A stretch of 7,874 nt of DNA from Pseudomonas sp. UBA5782 (GCA_002418465.1 DIEE01000279.1:1-7874); one strand, 5' to 3'. Shown: positions 1 to 6,103, counted from the stretch's first letter. Numbers and translations are program-made. The notes: generated from the letters alone by a model not told the origin.

Positions 1-56
1 AGCACGGCCAGCTCGAGGACCGGAAACAACACGAACAGAAAGAGGAAAACGCGCAT
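1..56 (-). CDS. fxsA: FxsA-family membrane protein, N-terminal fragment
   Basis: Only the first 18 codons lie inside the window; the gene runs off the left edge. They read MRVFLFLFVLFPVLELAVL (the last residue from a partial codon), a short basic start followed by a hydrophobic segment with the FP-x-x-E-L pattern typical of FxsA (YtxK/FxsA family) inner-membrane proteins. In E. coli, FxsA is linked to relief of F-exclusion of phage T7; its biochemical role is not settled. The start is supported by an AAGGAA ribosome-binding site at 63-68, 6 nt before the ATG. It follows the HugZ-like gene on the same strand with a 98-nt gap. In Pseudomonas this gene commonly precedes groESL, which would lie beyond the window; that is recalled, not seen. 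Confidence 0.8.
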   Translation of the reverse strand, partial: MRVFLFLFVLFPVLELAV

Positions 57-70
57 CAGGGGTTCCTTGG

Positions 71-87
71 CGGAAGAACGGCTTCCG
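71..87 (-). other. Small hairpin just upstream of the fxsA ribosome-binding site
   Basis: CGGAAG at 71-76 and CTTCCG at 82-87 form a perfect 6-bp stem with a 5-nt loop, 2 nt from the AAGGAA ribosome-binding site of fxsA. No U-tract follows on the minus strand, so it is not an intrinsic terminator. It could affect ribosome access or be incidental. Confidence 0.3.
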
Positions 88-154
88 AGGGGAATGAAAT
101 GACGGTGCGCGTCTGGCATTTCAAGGCCGGGCGCGACGAACGACTGTTACCGGA

Positions 155-889
155 TTATTCGTCGCCGGGGCTTTTCGGCGTCGGCCAGGCGTCGGCGTGG
201 GCCAGCTCCACCAGCGCCTGGCGCACCTGGCCGGGCGTCTCGCAGGGCGCGGCGAACGGCAGCCAGTGCAGCGCGGCGCCGATGCGCAGGTGGAAACCTT
301 CGCCGTCGATGCCAACCATCTGCGCCGGCTCGTTTCCGGGCAGCTGCGCCAGCTGCACGTAGTGGGCGATCGCGGTGGCGTGATCGGCATTCATGTGCTC
401 GACCATCGAGCTTTCGCTGTCGCCGGCGAACGGGTTGGCGCGCTCGACGTGCTCCAGCCAGTGCACTGAGCCGAAGCCGCCGATGTAGCGCCAGCGCACC
501 GGCATCAGCTTCCAGAAATCGAAGTCGTGGATGAGGTGAAAATCCTGCGAGGCCGGGAAGTAGCGATAGAAGCGCGTGGCCGCCGCGGCGATTTCCTCGG
601 CATCCAGCAGTTGCGTGGCCTCGGCGAGCAGCGACAGCCGCCCGGCAGCCTGCACGTCGTCCACGCCGCGCTCGCCAACCAGCAGCGAGCATTTGCCGTC
701 GGCCTTGAGGTTGTGCGTGTGCTGGGCGATGCGGCTGATCAGGATCAGCGGCCTGCCCAGCGCATCGAGACAGAACGGGGCCAGCGAACCGAAGGGGAAT
801 CCGGGCATCGCCTTGGACTGCGTGGACAGCAGCCCGCGGTACTCCCCAAGCAATAGATGTCGTGCATGCTGGCTCGATCTGACACTCAC
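155..889 (-). CDS. HugZ-like FMN/heme-binding family protein (PNPOx-like barrel plus DUF2470)
   Basis: A 244-residue soluble protein. Residues about 8-145 resemble the pyridoxamine-5'-phosphate-oxidase-like split beta-barrel of HugZ heme-utilisation proteins, with the signatures STQSKAMPGFPFGS (22-35), ISRIAQHTHNL (51-61), FYRYFP (107-112) and RWRYIGGFG (132-140). The C-terminal part (about 158-235) has the DUF2470 pattern MVEHMNADH (162-170). Related proteins (H. pylori HugZ, Campylobacter ChuZ) bind heme and degrade it; many proteobacterial members lack direct evidence and may bind FMN instead, so heme oxygenase activity here is only a possibility. The GTG start is chosen because AAGGAG at 897-902 sits 7 nt upstream, while the nearer ATG at 894 is out of frame and hits a stop after two codons. 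It diverges from the SDR gene. No Fur-box-like sequence is visible upstream, which weakens an iron-regulation story. Confidence 0.85.
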   Translation of the reverse strand: MSVRSSQHARHLLLGEYRGLLSTQSKAMPGFPFGSLAPFCLDALGRPLILISRIAQHTHNLKADGKCSLLVGERGVDDVQAAGRLSLLAEATQLLDAEEIAAAATRFYRYFPASQDFHLIHDFDFWKLMPVRWRYIGGFGSVHWLEHVERANPFAGDSESSMVEHMNADHATAIAHYVQLAQLPGNEPAQMVGIDGEGFHLRIGAALHWLPFAAPCETPGQVRQALVELAHADAWPTPKSPGDE

Positions 890-988
890 CTCATGACTCC
901 TTGCACGATTCGGTTAAAAATGGACACGCATTCAGCATAACGGTTTCGCCTTCGCGGCGACGATAACAACAATCAGCGGAGATATTCG
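890..988. promoter_or_regulatory. Divergent intergenic region between the HugZ-like and SDR genes
   Basis: These 99 bp must carry the promoters for both divergent genes unless transcription enters from elsewhere. The centre is AT-richer than its surroundings. For the plus strand a weak pair is visible, TTAAAA at 914-919 and CATAAC at 936-941 (16-bp spacer), each matching the sigma-70 consensus at 4 of 6 positions. No convincing minus-strand pair was found. The SDR ribosome-binding site is GGAGA at 978-982. Confidence 0.3.
897..902 (-). promoter_or_regulatory. Ribosome-binding site that decides the GTG start of the HugZ-like gene
   Basis: The minus strand reads AAGGAG, then 7 nt, then GTG (889-887). 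The intervening ATG at 894-892 opens a two-codon reading frame (ATG AGG TGA) whose stop overlaps the GTG as GTGA. The Shine-Dalgarno spacing favours GTG: ATG would be only 2 nt away. Confidence 0.6.
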
Positions 989-1747
989 ATGCAACTCAAG
1001 GACAAGGTCATCATCATCACCGGCGGCGGTCAGGGTCTCGGCCGCGCCATGGGCGAATACCTGGCGGCCAAGGGCGCACGCCTGGCACTGGTCGACCTCA
1101 ACCAGGAAAAGCTCGACGACGCCGTGGCCGCGTGCAAGGCCGCCGGCGGCGACGCCAGGGCCTACCTGTGCAACGTGGCCAACGAGGAGCAGGTGGTGCA
1201 CCTGGTCAGCCAGGTGGCCGACGACTTCGGCGCGCTCAATGGCCTGGTGAACAATGCCGGCATCCTGCGCGACGGGCTGACCATCAAGGTCAGGGACGGC
1301 GAGCTGACCAAGCTCAGCCTGGCCCAGTGGCAAGCCGTCATCGACGTCAACCTGACCGGCGTATTCCTCTGCACCCGCGAAGTCGCGGCGAAGATGATCG
1401 AACTGAAGAACGAGGGCGCGATCGTCAACATCTCCTCGATCTCCCGTGCCGGCAACATGGGCCAGGCCAACTACTCGGCAGCCAAGGCCGGCGTCGCGGC
1501 GGACACCGTGGTCTGGGCCAAGGAACTGGCGCGCTACGGCATTCGCGTAGCCGGCGTGGCACCAGGCTTCATCGAGACCGACATGGTGGCGAGCATGAAA
1601 CCCGAAGCGCTGGAGAAGATGACCTCGGGCATCCCGCTGCGGCGCCTGGGCAAGCCGGTGGAGATCGCCCACTCGGTGGCCTACATCTTCGAGAACGACT
1701 ATTACACCGGAAGGGTGCTGGAACTGGACGGCGGCCTCCGCCTCTAG
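989..1747 (+). CDS. FabG-like short-chain dehydrogenase/reductase
   Basis: A complete classical SDR of 252 residues, cytoplasmic, predicted to perform NAD(P)-dependent carbonyl/alcohol redox chemistry. The Rossmann nucleotide loop TGGGQGLG is at 11-18, NNAG at 88-91, the catalytic Asn at 121, the catalytic Ser within NISS (147-150), and YSAAK supplies Tyr162 and Lys166. Asp36 at the end of the second strand is usually a sign of NAD(H) preference, unlike NADPH-dependent FabG. There is an extra segment around 100-108 (KVRDGELTK) between NNAG and the catalytic Asn. Overall similarity is to the FabG-annotated SDR group, but housekeeping FabG normally sits in the fab cluster, so the substrate here is unknown. 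The start is supported by GGAGA at 978-982, 6 nt upstream. No other fatty-acid genes are nearby. Its transcript should end at the terminator at 1903-1930. Confidence 0.9.
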   Translation: MQLKDKVIIITGGGQGLGRAMGEYLAAKGARLALVDLNQEKLDDAVAACKAAGGDARAYLCNVANEEQVVHLVSQVADDFGALNGLVNNAGILRDGLTIKVRDGELTKLSLAQWQAVIDVNLTGVFLCTREVAAKMIELKNEGAIVNISSISRAGNMGQANYSAAKAGVAADTVVWAKELARYGIRVAGVAPGFIETDMVASMKPEALEKMTSGIPLRRLGKPVEIAHSVAYIFENDYYTGRVLELDGGLRL

Positions 1748-1750
1748 TTG

Positions 1751-1877
1751 GGTTTCGATCTGCTGCGCGTCGGCCAGGCGGCGTTGAATGCCGGCTCAAG
1801 ATGCTCATTTACAGGTGTAAATTCCGCTCTCTCCCCCGCATTCGCCTTGCCTGACCTTAGCTCGCGAGATCGAAACC
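1751..1877. repeat. 127-bp concentric inverted-repeat element (candidate intergenic repeat/MITE-like)
   Basis: The element starts 4 nt after the SDR stop codon. The outer arms are a perfect 11-bp inverted repeat, GGTTTCGATCT (1751-1761) and AGATCGAAACC (1867-1877). Inside lie GGCCAGGC (1772-1779) opposite GCCTGACC (1849-1856, 7 of 8), GAATGC (1786-1791) opposite GCATTC (1838-1843), and a perfect core palindrome ATTTACA-GG-TGTAAAT (1807-1822). All four pairs share the same centre near 1814.5, so either strand could fold into one long interrupted hairpin. It has no U-tract and no credible ORF. No clear target-site duplication flanks it. I have an impression that sequences with the ATGCTCATTTAC...TGTAAA core recur between genes in Pseudomonas, but cannot verify this. 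It could be a mobile non-autonomous repeat, an mRNA-end structure or a conserved RNA. Confidence 0.7.
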
Positions 1878-1902
1878 AGACATCGCCAGGAGCGCTGAAA
1901 TG

Positions 1903-1930
1903 AAAAAGCCCCGCGAAGCGGGGCTTTTTT
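1903..1930. terminator. Bidirectional rho-independent terminator between SDR and DUF481 genes
   Basis: A perfect 12-bp stem pairs 1903-1914 with 1918-1929 around a GAA loop, with core AGCCCCGC/GCGGGGCT. Reading plus, it is followed by six T (1925-1930). Reading minus, the flanking A-run gives five U. It therefore serves both the plus-strand SDR gene and the minus-strand DUF481 gene, whose stop is at 1947. Confidence 0.93.
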
Positions 1931-1946
1931 CTTGCGGCCGGGGATT

Positions 1947-2957
1947 TTACCAACCCACGCCGAAACCGACGGTGTAGCGGGTTTCGTTCAGCTCACCATC
2001 GGAGCTGCCGCTGACGATGTCCTTCTCGGCCTTGAGGTTGAGCGAGGCCCAGTCGGTGACCTTGTAGCGCAGCCCTGCTTCGGAATCCAGGGCGTACTCG
2101 GCGACGCCGGACAGCGGTTTGCCGATCTCGCCGTTGGTGAAGATCTCCACCGTCTTGCCAACCAGGTAGCGGTTGTATTCCCACTTCATCGCCAGCGAGT
2201 AGAAGTTGTCCTTCTCGCCGTTGCTGTATTCGTAGTCGCTGCGGTTGATCAGCGAGGTCAGCGAGAAGGCGCCCAGCTCGTTGTCCCAGAACTGGTAGCC
2301 CGGGCCGGTACCGAGGGTGCGCTGGCGCGCCAGGTCCTCGATCTTGTCGTTCTTGTAGTCGACGCGCCCCTGCCAGAACCACTGCTCGGTGATGAAGCGA
2401 TCGAGCGCGTATTCCAGCTGGTAGTTGTTGGTGGTGGTGACGCCGTCGCTGCTCTCGCGGTTGTATTCGCCGTCGCCGTTGTGCCGCCACAGGCCGTGCT
2501 GCGCCTTGGTCTTGAAGGCCACGTTGTAGTCGTCGGTGTCGGTGTCGGCACGCTTGTAGTCCAGCGCCAGGTCGACGTTGCCGGTCCAGGTGAAGTCCTG
2601 GATCAGCGGCTTGGGCTGGATCATCTGCTGGATGCTGGCCAGCTCGATGGTCTTTGGCGCGTCGGCGGTGCCCAGCACCACCTTGCCGTCGTCGCCCTTG
2701 TGCAGCGAGTTGGCCAGTTGCGCGTCTTCGAATTCGTCCTGGCGAACCAGCATCGGGGTCTCGCTCTCCAGCGTCGCAACCTTGCTCCAGTCCAGCGGGA
2801 TGGAGCCGCCGTAATCGGTTTCCAGCATCAGCTTGCCGCCGTCCAGCACCTTGACCTTGCCGGTCAGGCGATCACCGTTCTTCAGCCATACGGTATCGGC
2901 GAACGCCGAGGTGGTCACACAGCCCAGGGTCAGGCACAGCAGGTTTCTCAACAACAT
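1947..2957 (-). CDS. DUF481 (YdiY-family) outer-membrane beta-barrel protein
   Basis: A 336-residue exported protein. Residues 1-20 form a signal peptide (MLLRNLLCLTLGCVTTSAFA) with a probable signal peptidase I site after AFA. A small beta-rich N-terminal domain follows (about 21-65, beginning DTVWLKNGDRLTGKV), then a linker, then a DUF481 region from about 125 to the end. This last part has alternating polar and aromatic strands and ends in RYTVGFGVGW, an aromatic C-terminus compatible with Bam-dependent barrel insertion. The family's function is unknown. The start is set at 2957 because this ATG begins the signal peptide; the open frame continues upstream to 3233 but would put 92 low-complexity residues before it and overlap atl. 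Shine-Dalgarno support is weak: the best GGAAG lies about 13 nt upstream. A promoter-like sequence at 2997-3024 fits this start. Cys13 in a weak lipobox-like context is a less likely lipoprotein alternative. Confidence 0.87.
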   Translation of the reverse strand: MLLRNLLCLTLGCVTTSAFADTVWLKNGDRLTGKVKVLDGGKLMLETDYGGSIPLDWSKVATLESETPMLVRQDEFEDAQLANSLHKGDDGKVVLGTADAPKTIELASIQQMIQPKPLIQDFTWTGNVDLALDYKRADTDTDDYNVAFKTKAQHGLWRHNGDGEYNRESSDGVTTTNNYQLEYALDRFITEQWFWQGRVDYKNDKIEDLARQRTLGTGPGYQFWDNELGAFSLTSLINRSDYEYSNGEKDNFYSLAMKWEYNRYLVGKTVEIFTNGEIGKPLSGVAEYALDSEAGLRYKVTDWASLNLKAEKDIVSGSSDGELNETRYTVGFGVGW

Positions 2958-2996
2958 AGGCGTAGGTCTGCTTCCAGGGTTCGGGTAAGTCCGGGC

Positions 2997-3024
2997 ATTA
3001 TCCGGACGCTCGGCAACTGAGCAA
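2997..3024 (-). promoter_or_regulatory. Candidate sigma-70 promoter of the DUF481 gene
   Basis: On the minus strand, TTGCTC (3024-3019), a 16-bp spacer and GATAAT (3002-2997, 5 of 6 to consensus) would start transcription near 2990, leaving a leader of about 33 nt before the ATG at 2957. The -35 match is poor (TTG only). An inverted repeat GTCCGG (2989-2994) / CCGGAC (3002-3007) brackets the -10 and could be an operator. Confidence 0.4.
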
Positions 3025-3123
3025 CCAGACACACGGGCAGGGGGCAAGTTCAATGCAGGCTGCAGGGCCCATTTCGGGGAATTCGCCAGCACGCTCGGCG
3101 AAGATCGCGCGGAGCCGCGCCAA

Positions 3124-3498
3124 ATGAGCGAATCGACCGACGGTAGCCCGATGTCCATCTGGGGCTCGCCGGACAGCCCGCAGGCGCGCCGCGAAGCGCT
3201 GTACCTGGTGCTCGCCCAGGTACCGGCGGGCATGGTGGTCAGCTACGGGCAGCTCGCCGAACTCGCCGGCCTCGGCCGCGCCGCGCGCTGGGTGGGGCGT
3301 ACGCTGTCGCAGTTGCCGGAGGGTTCGACGCTGCCCTGGCACCGCGTGCTCGCGGCCGGCGGACGTCTCAGCCTGGAAGCCGGCAGCGCCTCCGGCGACG
3401 AGCAGCGCGCACGCCTGCGCGACGAGGGCGTGAGCCTGCACAACGACCGTGTGGACATGCGTCGCCACGGCTGGCGTCCGACGGAGCAACACGGTTAG
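3124..3498 (+). CDS. atl: Atl: alkyltransferase-like DNA-binding protein (MGMT family)
   Basis: A 124-residue protein matching the DNA-binding domain of O6-alkylguanine-DNA alkyltransferases. The active-site Cys of PCHRV is replaced by Trp: the motif reads PWHRV (71-75, Trp72). That substitution defines the Atl group, which cannot transfer alkyl groups but binds and flags O6-alkylguanine lesions, in known cases handing them to nucleotide excision repair. Other expected features are Tyr41 in VVSYGQLA and Arg55 in GRAARWVG, corresponding to the nucleotide-flipping Tyr and the Arg finger. E. coli YbaZ is the closest well-known relative. The start at 3124 has GGAG at 3111-3114 with 9-nt spacing; the next ATG (3151) lacks a good site, although the core fold only begins near residue 20. 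The gene is followed 33 nt later, in the same frame, by ampG, suggesting co-transcription. Confidence 0.9.
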   Translation: MSESTDGSPMSIWGSPDSPQARREALYLVLAQVPAGMVVSYGQLAELAGLGRAARWVGRTLSQLPEGSTLPWHRVLAAGGRLSLEAGSASGDEQRARLRDEGVSLHNDRVDMRRHGWRPTEQHG

Positions 3499-3531
3499 AG
3501 TGCGCGCTTTGCCAGCCACCCGCGTACCCTC

Positions 3532-5250
3532 ATGTCCCGTAAAACCTGGCGCGACGCGCTCCGCGCCTATGCCACCCCGGCCTCCCTCGCCCTGCTGCTG
3601 CTCGGCTTCGCCGCGGGGCTGCCGGCGGTGCTGGTGTTCTCGACGCTGTCGGTCTGGCTGCGCGAGGCCGGGGTGTCGCGCGAAACCATCGGCTACGCCA
3701 GTTGGATCAGCCTCGCCTACGCCTTCAAATGGGTCTGGTCGCCGATGCTCGACCAGTGGCGCCTGCCGCTGCTCGGCGCGCTGGGCAAGCGCCGTTCCTG
3801 GCTGATCCTCTCGCAGTCGCTGATCGCCATCGGCCTGCTCGGCATGGCGCTGTGCGACCCGCGCGACCACCTCGCCCTGCTGATCGCCTTCGCCGTGGCC
3901 GTGGCCTTCGCCTCGGCGACTCAGGACATCGCCATAGACGCCTACCGCCTGGAAATCGCCGAGGACAGCTACCAGGCCGCCCTCGCCGCCTCCTACATGA
4001 CCGGTTACCGCGTGGCCATGCTGCTGGCCACCGCCGGCGCGCTGTTCCTCGCCGACTGGCTGGGTTCGAGCAACCAGCACTACGACCAGAGCGCCTGGTC
4101 GAGCACCTACATCGCCTTCGCCCTGCTGATCCTGCCGGGACTGATGACCAGCCTGGCGATCCGCGAACCGGAAGCCACCACACCACTGCCGAACCGTACC
4201 TCGCTGTTCAGCTTCAACCACCAGCTCGCCGCCATCGGCCTGTTGCTGGTGATGCTGATTTCGGTGCCGGCGCTGATCAATGCGCTGATCGCCACCGCCT
4301 GGCCGCGCGCCGCGCTCTATGCGCTGTTCATCGTCGGCTGCATGTCGCCGTGGGGCCGCGCGCTGCTGCTGCCGGTCGGCAACACGCTGCGCCAGGCCTA
4401 CCAGCGCAAGCGCGCGCGGCATCTGGACTTCGTCAACCAGGGTGTCTCGGTGATCGTGCTGATCATCCTGATGGTCGCCTTCACCGGTGGCCTGCAGTCG
4501 TACTACGGCGGCTACTGGCCGCGCGGGACCATGTACCTGCTGATCTGCATGGGTTGCCTGTCCGCGCCCGGCCGCCTGCTCATGACTCCGGTGCTGACGC
4601 CGATCAGCGACTTCATCCTGCGCTACCGCTGGCAGGCGCTGATGCTGCTCGGGCTGATCGCCACCTACCGGATGTCGGACACGGTGATGGGCGTGATGGC
4701 CAACGTCTTCTACATCGACCAGGGTTTCAGCAAGGACCAGATCGCCGGCGTCAGCAAGATCTTCGGGCTGATCATGACGCTACTCGGCGGGGTATTCGGC
4801 GGCCTGCTGATCGTGCGTTTCGGCATCCTGCCGATCCTCTTCATCGGCGGCGCGGCATCGGCCGGCACCAACCTGCTGTTCGTCCTGCTGGCCGGCATGG
4901 GCGCCGACCTGCAGATGCTGGTGCTGACCATTTCCTGCGACAACTTCAGCGCCGGGCTGGCCTCCACCGCCTTCGTCGCCTACCTGTCGAGCCTGACCAA
5001 CCTGAAGTTCTCGGCCACCCAGTACGCCATGCTCAGCTCGCTGATGATGCTGTTGCCGCGCCTGCTCGGCGGTTATTCGGGGGTGATGGTGGAGAAGGTC
5101 GGCTACAGCGATTTCTTCCTCATCACCACCCTGCTCGGCGTGCCGACGCTGATCCTCATCGTCCTCCAGTGGCGCCGCCTGCGCCGCGAGCCGCAGCCGC
5201 TCGAGGAGCCTGGCGAAACGGCGACCGACGCCGAGGGCGGCAGCCGCTAG
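3532..5250 (+). CDS. ampG: AmpG muropeptide permease (MFS)
   Basis: A 572-residue polytopic inner-membrane protein that should import GlcNAc-anhydroMurNAc(-peptides) from periplasm to cytoplasm for peptidoglycan recycling; in Pseudomonas this flux controls AmpR-dependent AmpC induction. AmpG-type signatures are LGFAAGLP (24-31), FKWVWSPMLDQW (65-76), SATQDIAIDAYR (128-139), YRMSDTVMGVMANVF (from 379) and FSATQYAMLSSL in the C-terminal half. It is about 80 residues longer than E. coli AmpG (491, from memory) and similar to the long Pseudomonas form. The extra length is in the middle and consists of two gapless 72-residue repeats at 228-299 and 300-371. The start ATG is the only option, because an in-frame stop (that of atl) lies 33 nt upstream, but no Shine-Dalgarno is visible before it. 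The hydrophilic tail after about 540 is short. Its stop lies 7 nt from that of the convergent mscS-like gene. Confidence 0.93.
   Translation: MSRKTWRDALRAYATPASLALLLLGFAAGLPAVLVFSTLSVWLREAGVSRETIGYASWISLAYAFKWVWSPMLDQWRLPLLGALGKRRSWLILSQSLIAIGLLGMALCDPRDHLALLIAFAVAVAFASATQDIAIDAYRLEIAEDSYQAALAASYMTGYRVAMLLATAGALFLADWLGSSNQHYDQSAWSSTYIAFALLILPGLMTSLAIREPEATTPLPNRTSLFSFNHQLAAIGLLLVMLISVPALINALIATAWPRAALYALFIVGCMSPWGRALLLPVGNTLRQAYQRKRARHLDFVNQGVSVIVLIILMVAFTGGLQSYYGGYWPRGTMYLLICMGCLSAPGRLLMTPVLTPISDFILRYRWQALMLLGLIATYRMSDTVMGVMANVFYIDQGFSKDQIAGVSKIFGLIMTLLGGVFGGLLIVRFGILPILFIGGAASAGTNLLFVLLAGMGADLQMLVLTISCDNFSAGLASTAFVAYLSSLTNLKFSATQYAMLSSLMMLLPRLLGGYSGVMVEKVGYSDFFLITTLLGVPTLILIVLQWRRLRREPQPLEEPGETATDAEGGSR
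4213..4644 (+). repeat. Internal tandem duplication within AmpG (2 x 72 codons)
   Basis: Residues 228-299 (nt 4213-4428) and 300-371 (nt 4429-4644) align without gaps. By hand count 19 of 72 positions are identical. The core is WPR-x3-Y-x-L-x3-GC-x-S-x2-GR-x-L-x2-PV, with 13 of 26 identical. Each unit comprises a hydrophobic helix, the WPR turn, a second helix and a basic or polar end. It looks like an ancient two-helix duplication inserted between the N- and C-terminal MFS halves. Confidence 0.75.
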
Positions 5251-5257
5251 CCCGCCG

Positions 5258-6103
5258 TCAGCTCGGCGCGTTCTGCGTGGTCAGCATGCGCGCCACCTTG
5301 CCCGGCATGGCGATGTCCACGCCGATCGCGCGCAGGCGATCGCGCACTTCCTCGTTGAACTTGAAGGTGATCCCGCCGAAGTCGGAGTTCGCCGTCCACA
5401 CGCGCAGCGACAGGGTGATGAAGGTGTCGCCGAGGCCGGCCACCACCACCGCCGCCGGCGGCTCCTTGAGCACCCGCGGGTCGTCGGCCATCTCGCGCAA
5501 TACCTGCTGGGCCTTCTGCAGATCGGCGTCGTAGTCGACCTTGACGTCGAAGATCAGCTGCCGGGTCGCCTGCCGCGAGCTGTTGGTGATGATGCCGTTG
5601 GACAGGTTGCCGTTGGGGATGATCACCGTGCGGTTGTCGCCGGTGCGCAGCACGGTGTGGAAGATCTGGATGCTGTCCACGGTGCCGCTGGTGCCTTGCG
5701 CCTCGATCCAGTCGCCGATGCGGAACGGGCGGAACAGCAGGATCAGCACGCCGCCGGCGAAGTTCGCCAGGCTGCCCTGCAGGGCCAGGCCGATGGCCAG
5801 GCCGGCGGCGCCGATAGCAGCGATGAAGGAGGTGGTTTCGATGCCGATCATCGAGGCCACGCTGATCATCAGCAGGACCTTCATGATGATGTTGGCGAGG
5901 CTGACGATGAAGCCCTTGAGGGCCTGATCGACATGGCGCATGCCGAGCAGCAGGCCGACCTTGCTGGTCAGGCGGTTGATCAGCCACCAGCCGATGGCCA
6001 GCGTCACCAGCGCCAGGGTCAGGCGCCCGCCGTATTCCATCAGCGTCGGTAGCCAGGCCTCGGAGGCCGTTACCAGTCGATCGATTTCGTTGTTCACATC
6101 CAT
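5258..6103 (-). CDS. Small-conductance mechanosensitive channel, MscS type
   Basis: A 281-residue inner-membrane channel, nearly the length of E. coli MscS (286). It should open under membrane tension to release solutes on hypo-osmotic shock. TM1 is about 25-47, TM2 about 62-86, and pore-lining TM3 begins near 93 with the Gly/Ala-rich stretch GAAGLAIGLALQGSLANFAG (98-117). Aligning with E. coli MscS, Leu102 and Leu106 correspond to the seal residues Leu105 and Leu109, and Gln109-Gly110 to the Gln112-Gly113 kink. FRPFRIGDWIE (124-134) starts the cytoplasmic beta domain; the rest forms the vestibule. The start at 6103 has GAGGGA about 5 nt upstream; an overlapping ATG at 6108 is out of frame. 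It lies 96 nt downstream of yajQ on the same strand and may be partly co-transcribed with it. Its 3' end converges on ampG. Confidence 0.92.
   Translation of the reverse strand: MDVNNEIDRLVTASEAWLPTLMEYGGRLTLALVTLAIGWWLINRLTSKVGLLLGMRHVDQALKGFIVSLANIIMKVLLMISVASMIGIETTSFIAAIGAAGLAIGLALQGSLANFAGGVLILLFRPFRIGDWIEAQGTSGTVDSIQIFHTVLRTGDNRTVIIPNGNLSNGIITNSSRQATRQLIFDVKVDYDADLQKAQQVLREMADDPRVLKEPPAAVVVAGLGDTFITLSLRVWTANSDFGGITFKFNEEVRDRLRAIGVDIAMPGKVARMLTTQNAPS

Noticed and set aside
890..988. Fur box for the HugZ-like gene
   Set aside because: No GATAAT-repeat pattern is present on either strand of the intergenic region.
1744..1953. Small minus-strand frame (69 codons) over the inverted-repeat element
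   Set aside because: It spans both the terminator and the repeat, has no ribosome-binding site worth noting and shows no protein-like character.
2901..2957. DUF481 protein as a lipoprotein (Cys13)
   Set aside because: The residues before Cys13 are Thr-Leu-Gly, a poor lipobox, and a good signal peptidase I site (AFA) follows at residue 20.
1932..3020. Plus-strand frame (362 codons) covering the DUF481 gene
   Set aside because: Antisense shadow. The minus strand has a signal peptide, barrel pattern, C-terminal aromatic residue, promoter and terminator; the plus product is a Val/Gln/Gly-rich string.
2958..3233. N-terminal extension of the DUF481 frame
   Set aside because: It would place 92 unconserved-looking residues before an evident signal peptide and overlap atl on the opposite strand.
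2998..4422. Long minus-strand frame (474 codons) opposite atl and the first half of ampG
   Set aside because: It is the shadow of atl/ampG in GC-rich DNA. Its product is Arg/Gly/Gln-rich low complexity with no domain, while the plus strand encodes clear families.
3702..5534. Long plus-strand frame (610 codons) within ampG, running past its stop
   Set aside because: A frame-shifted shadow of ampG, rich in Arg/Pro/Ala, which then crosses antisense into the mscS-like gene.
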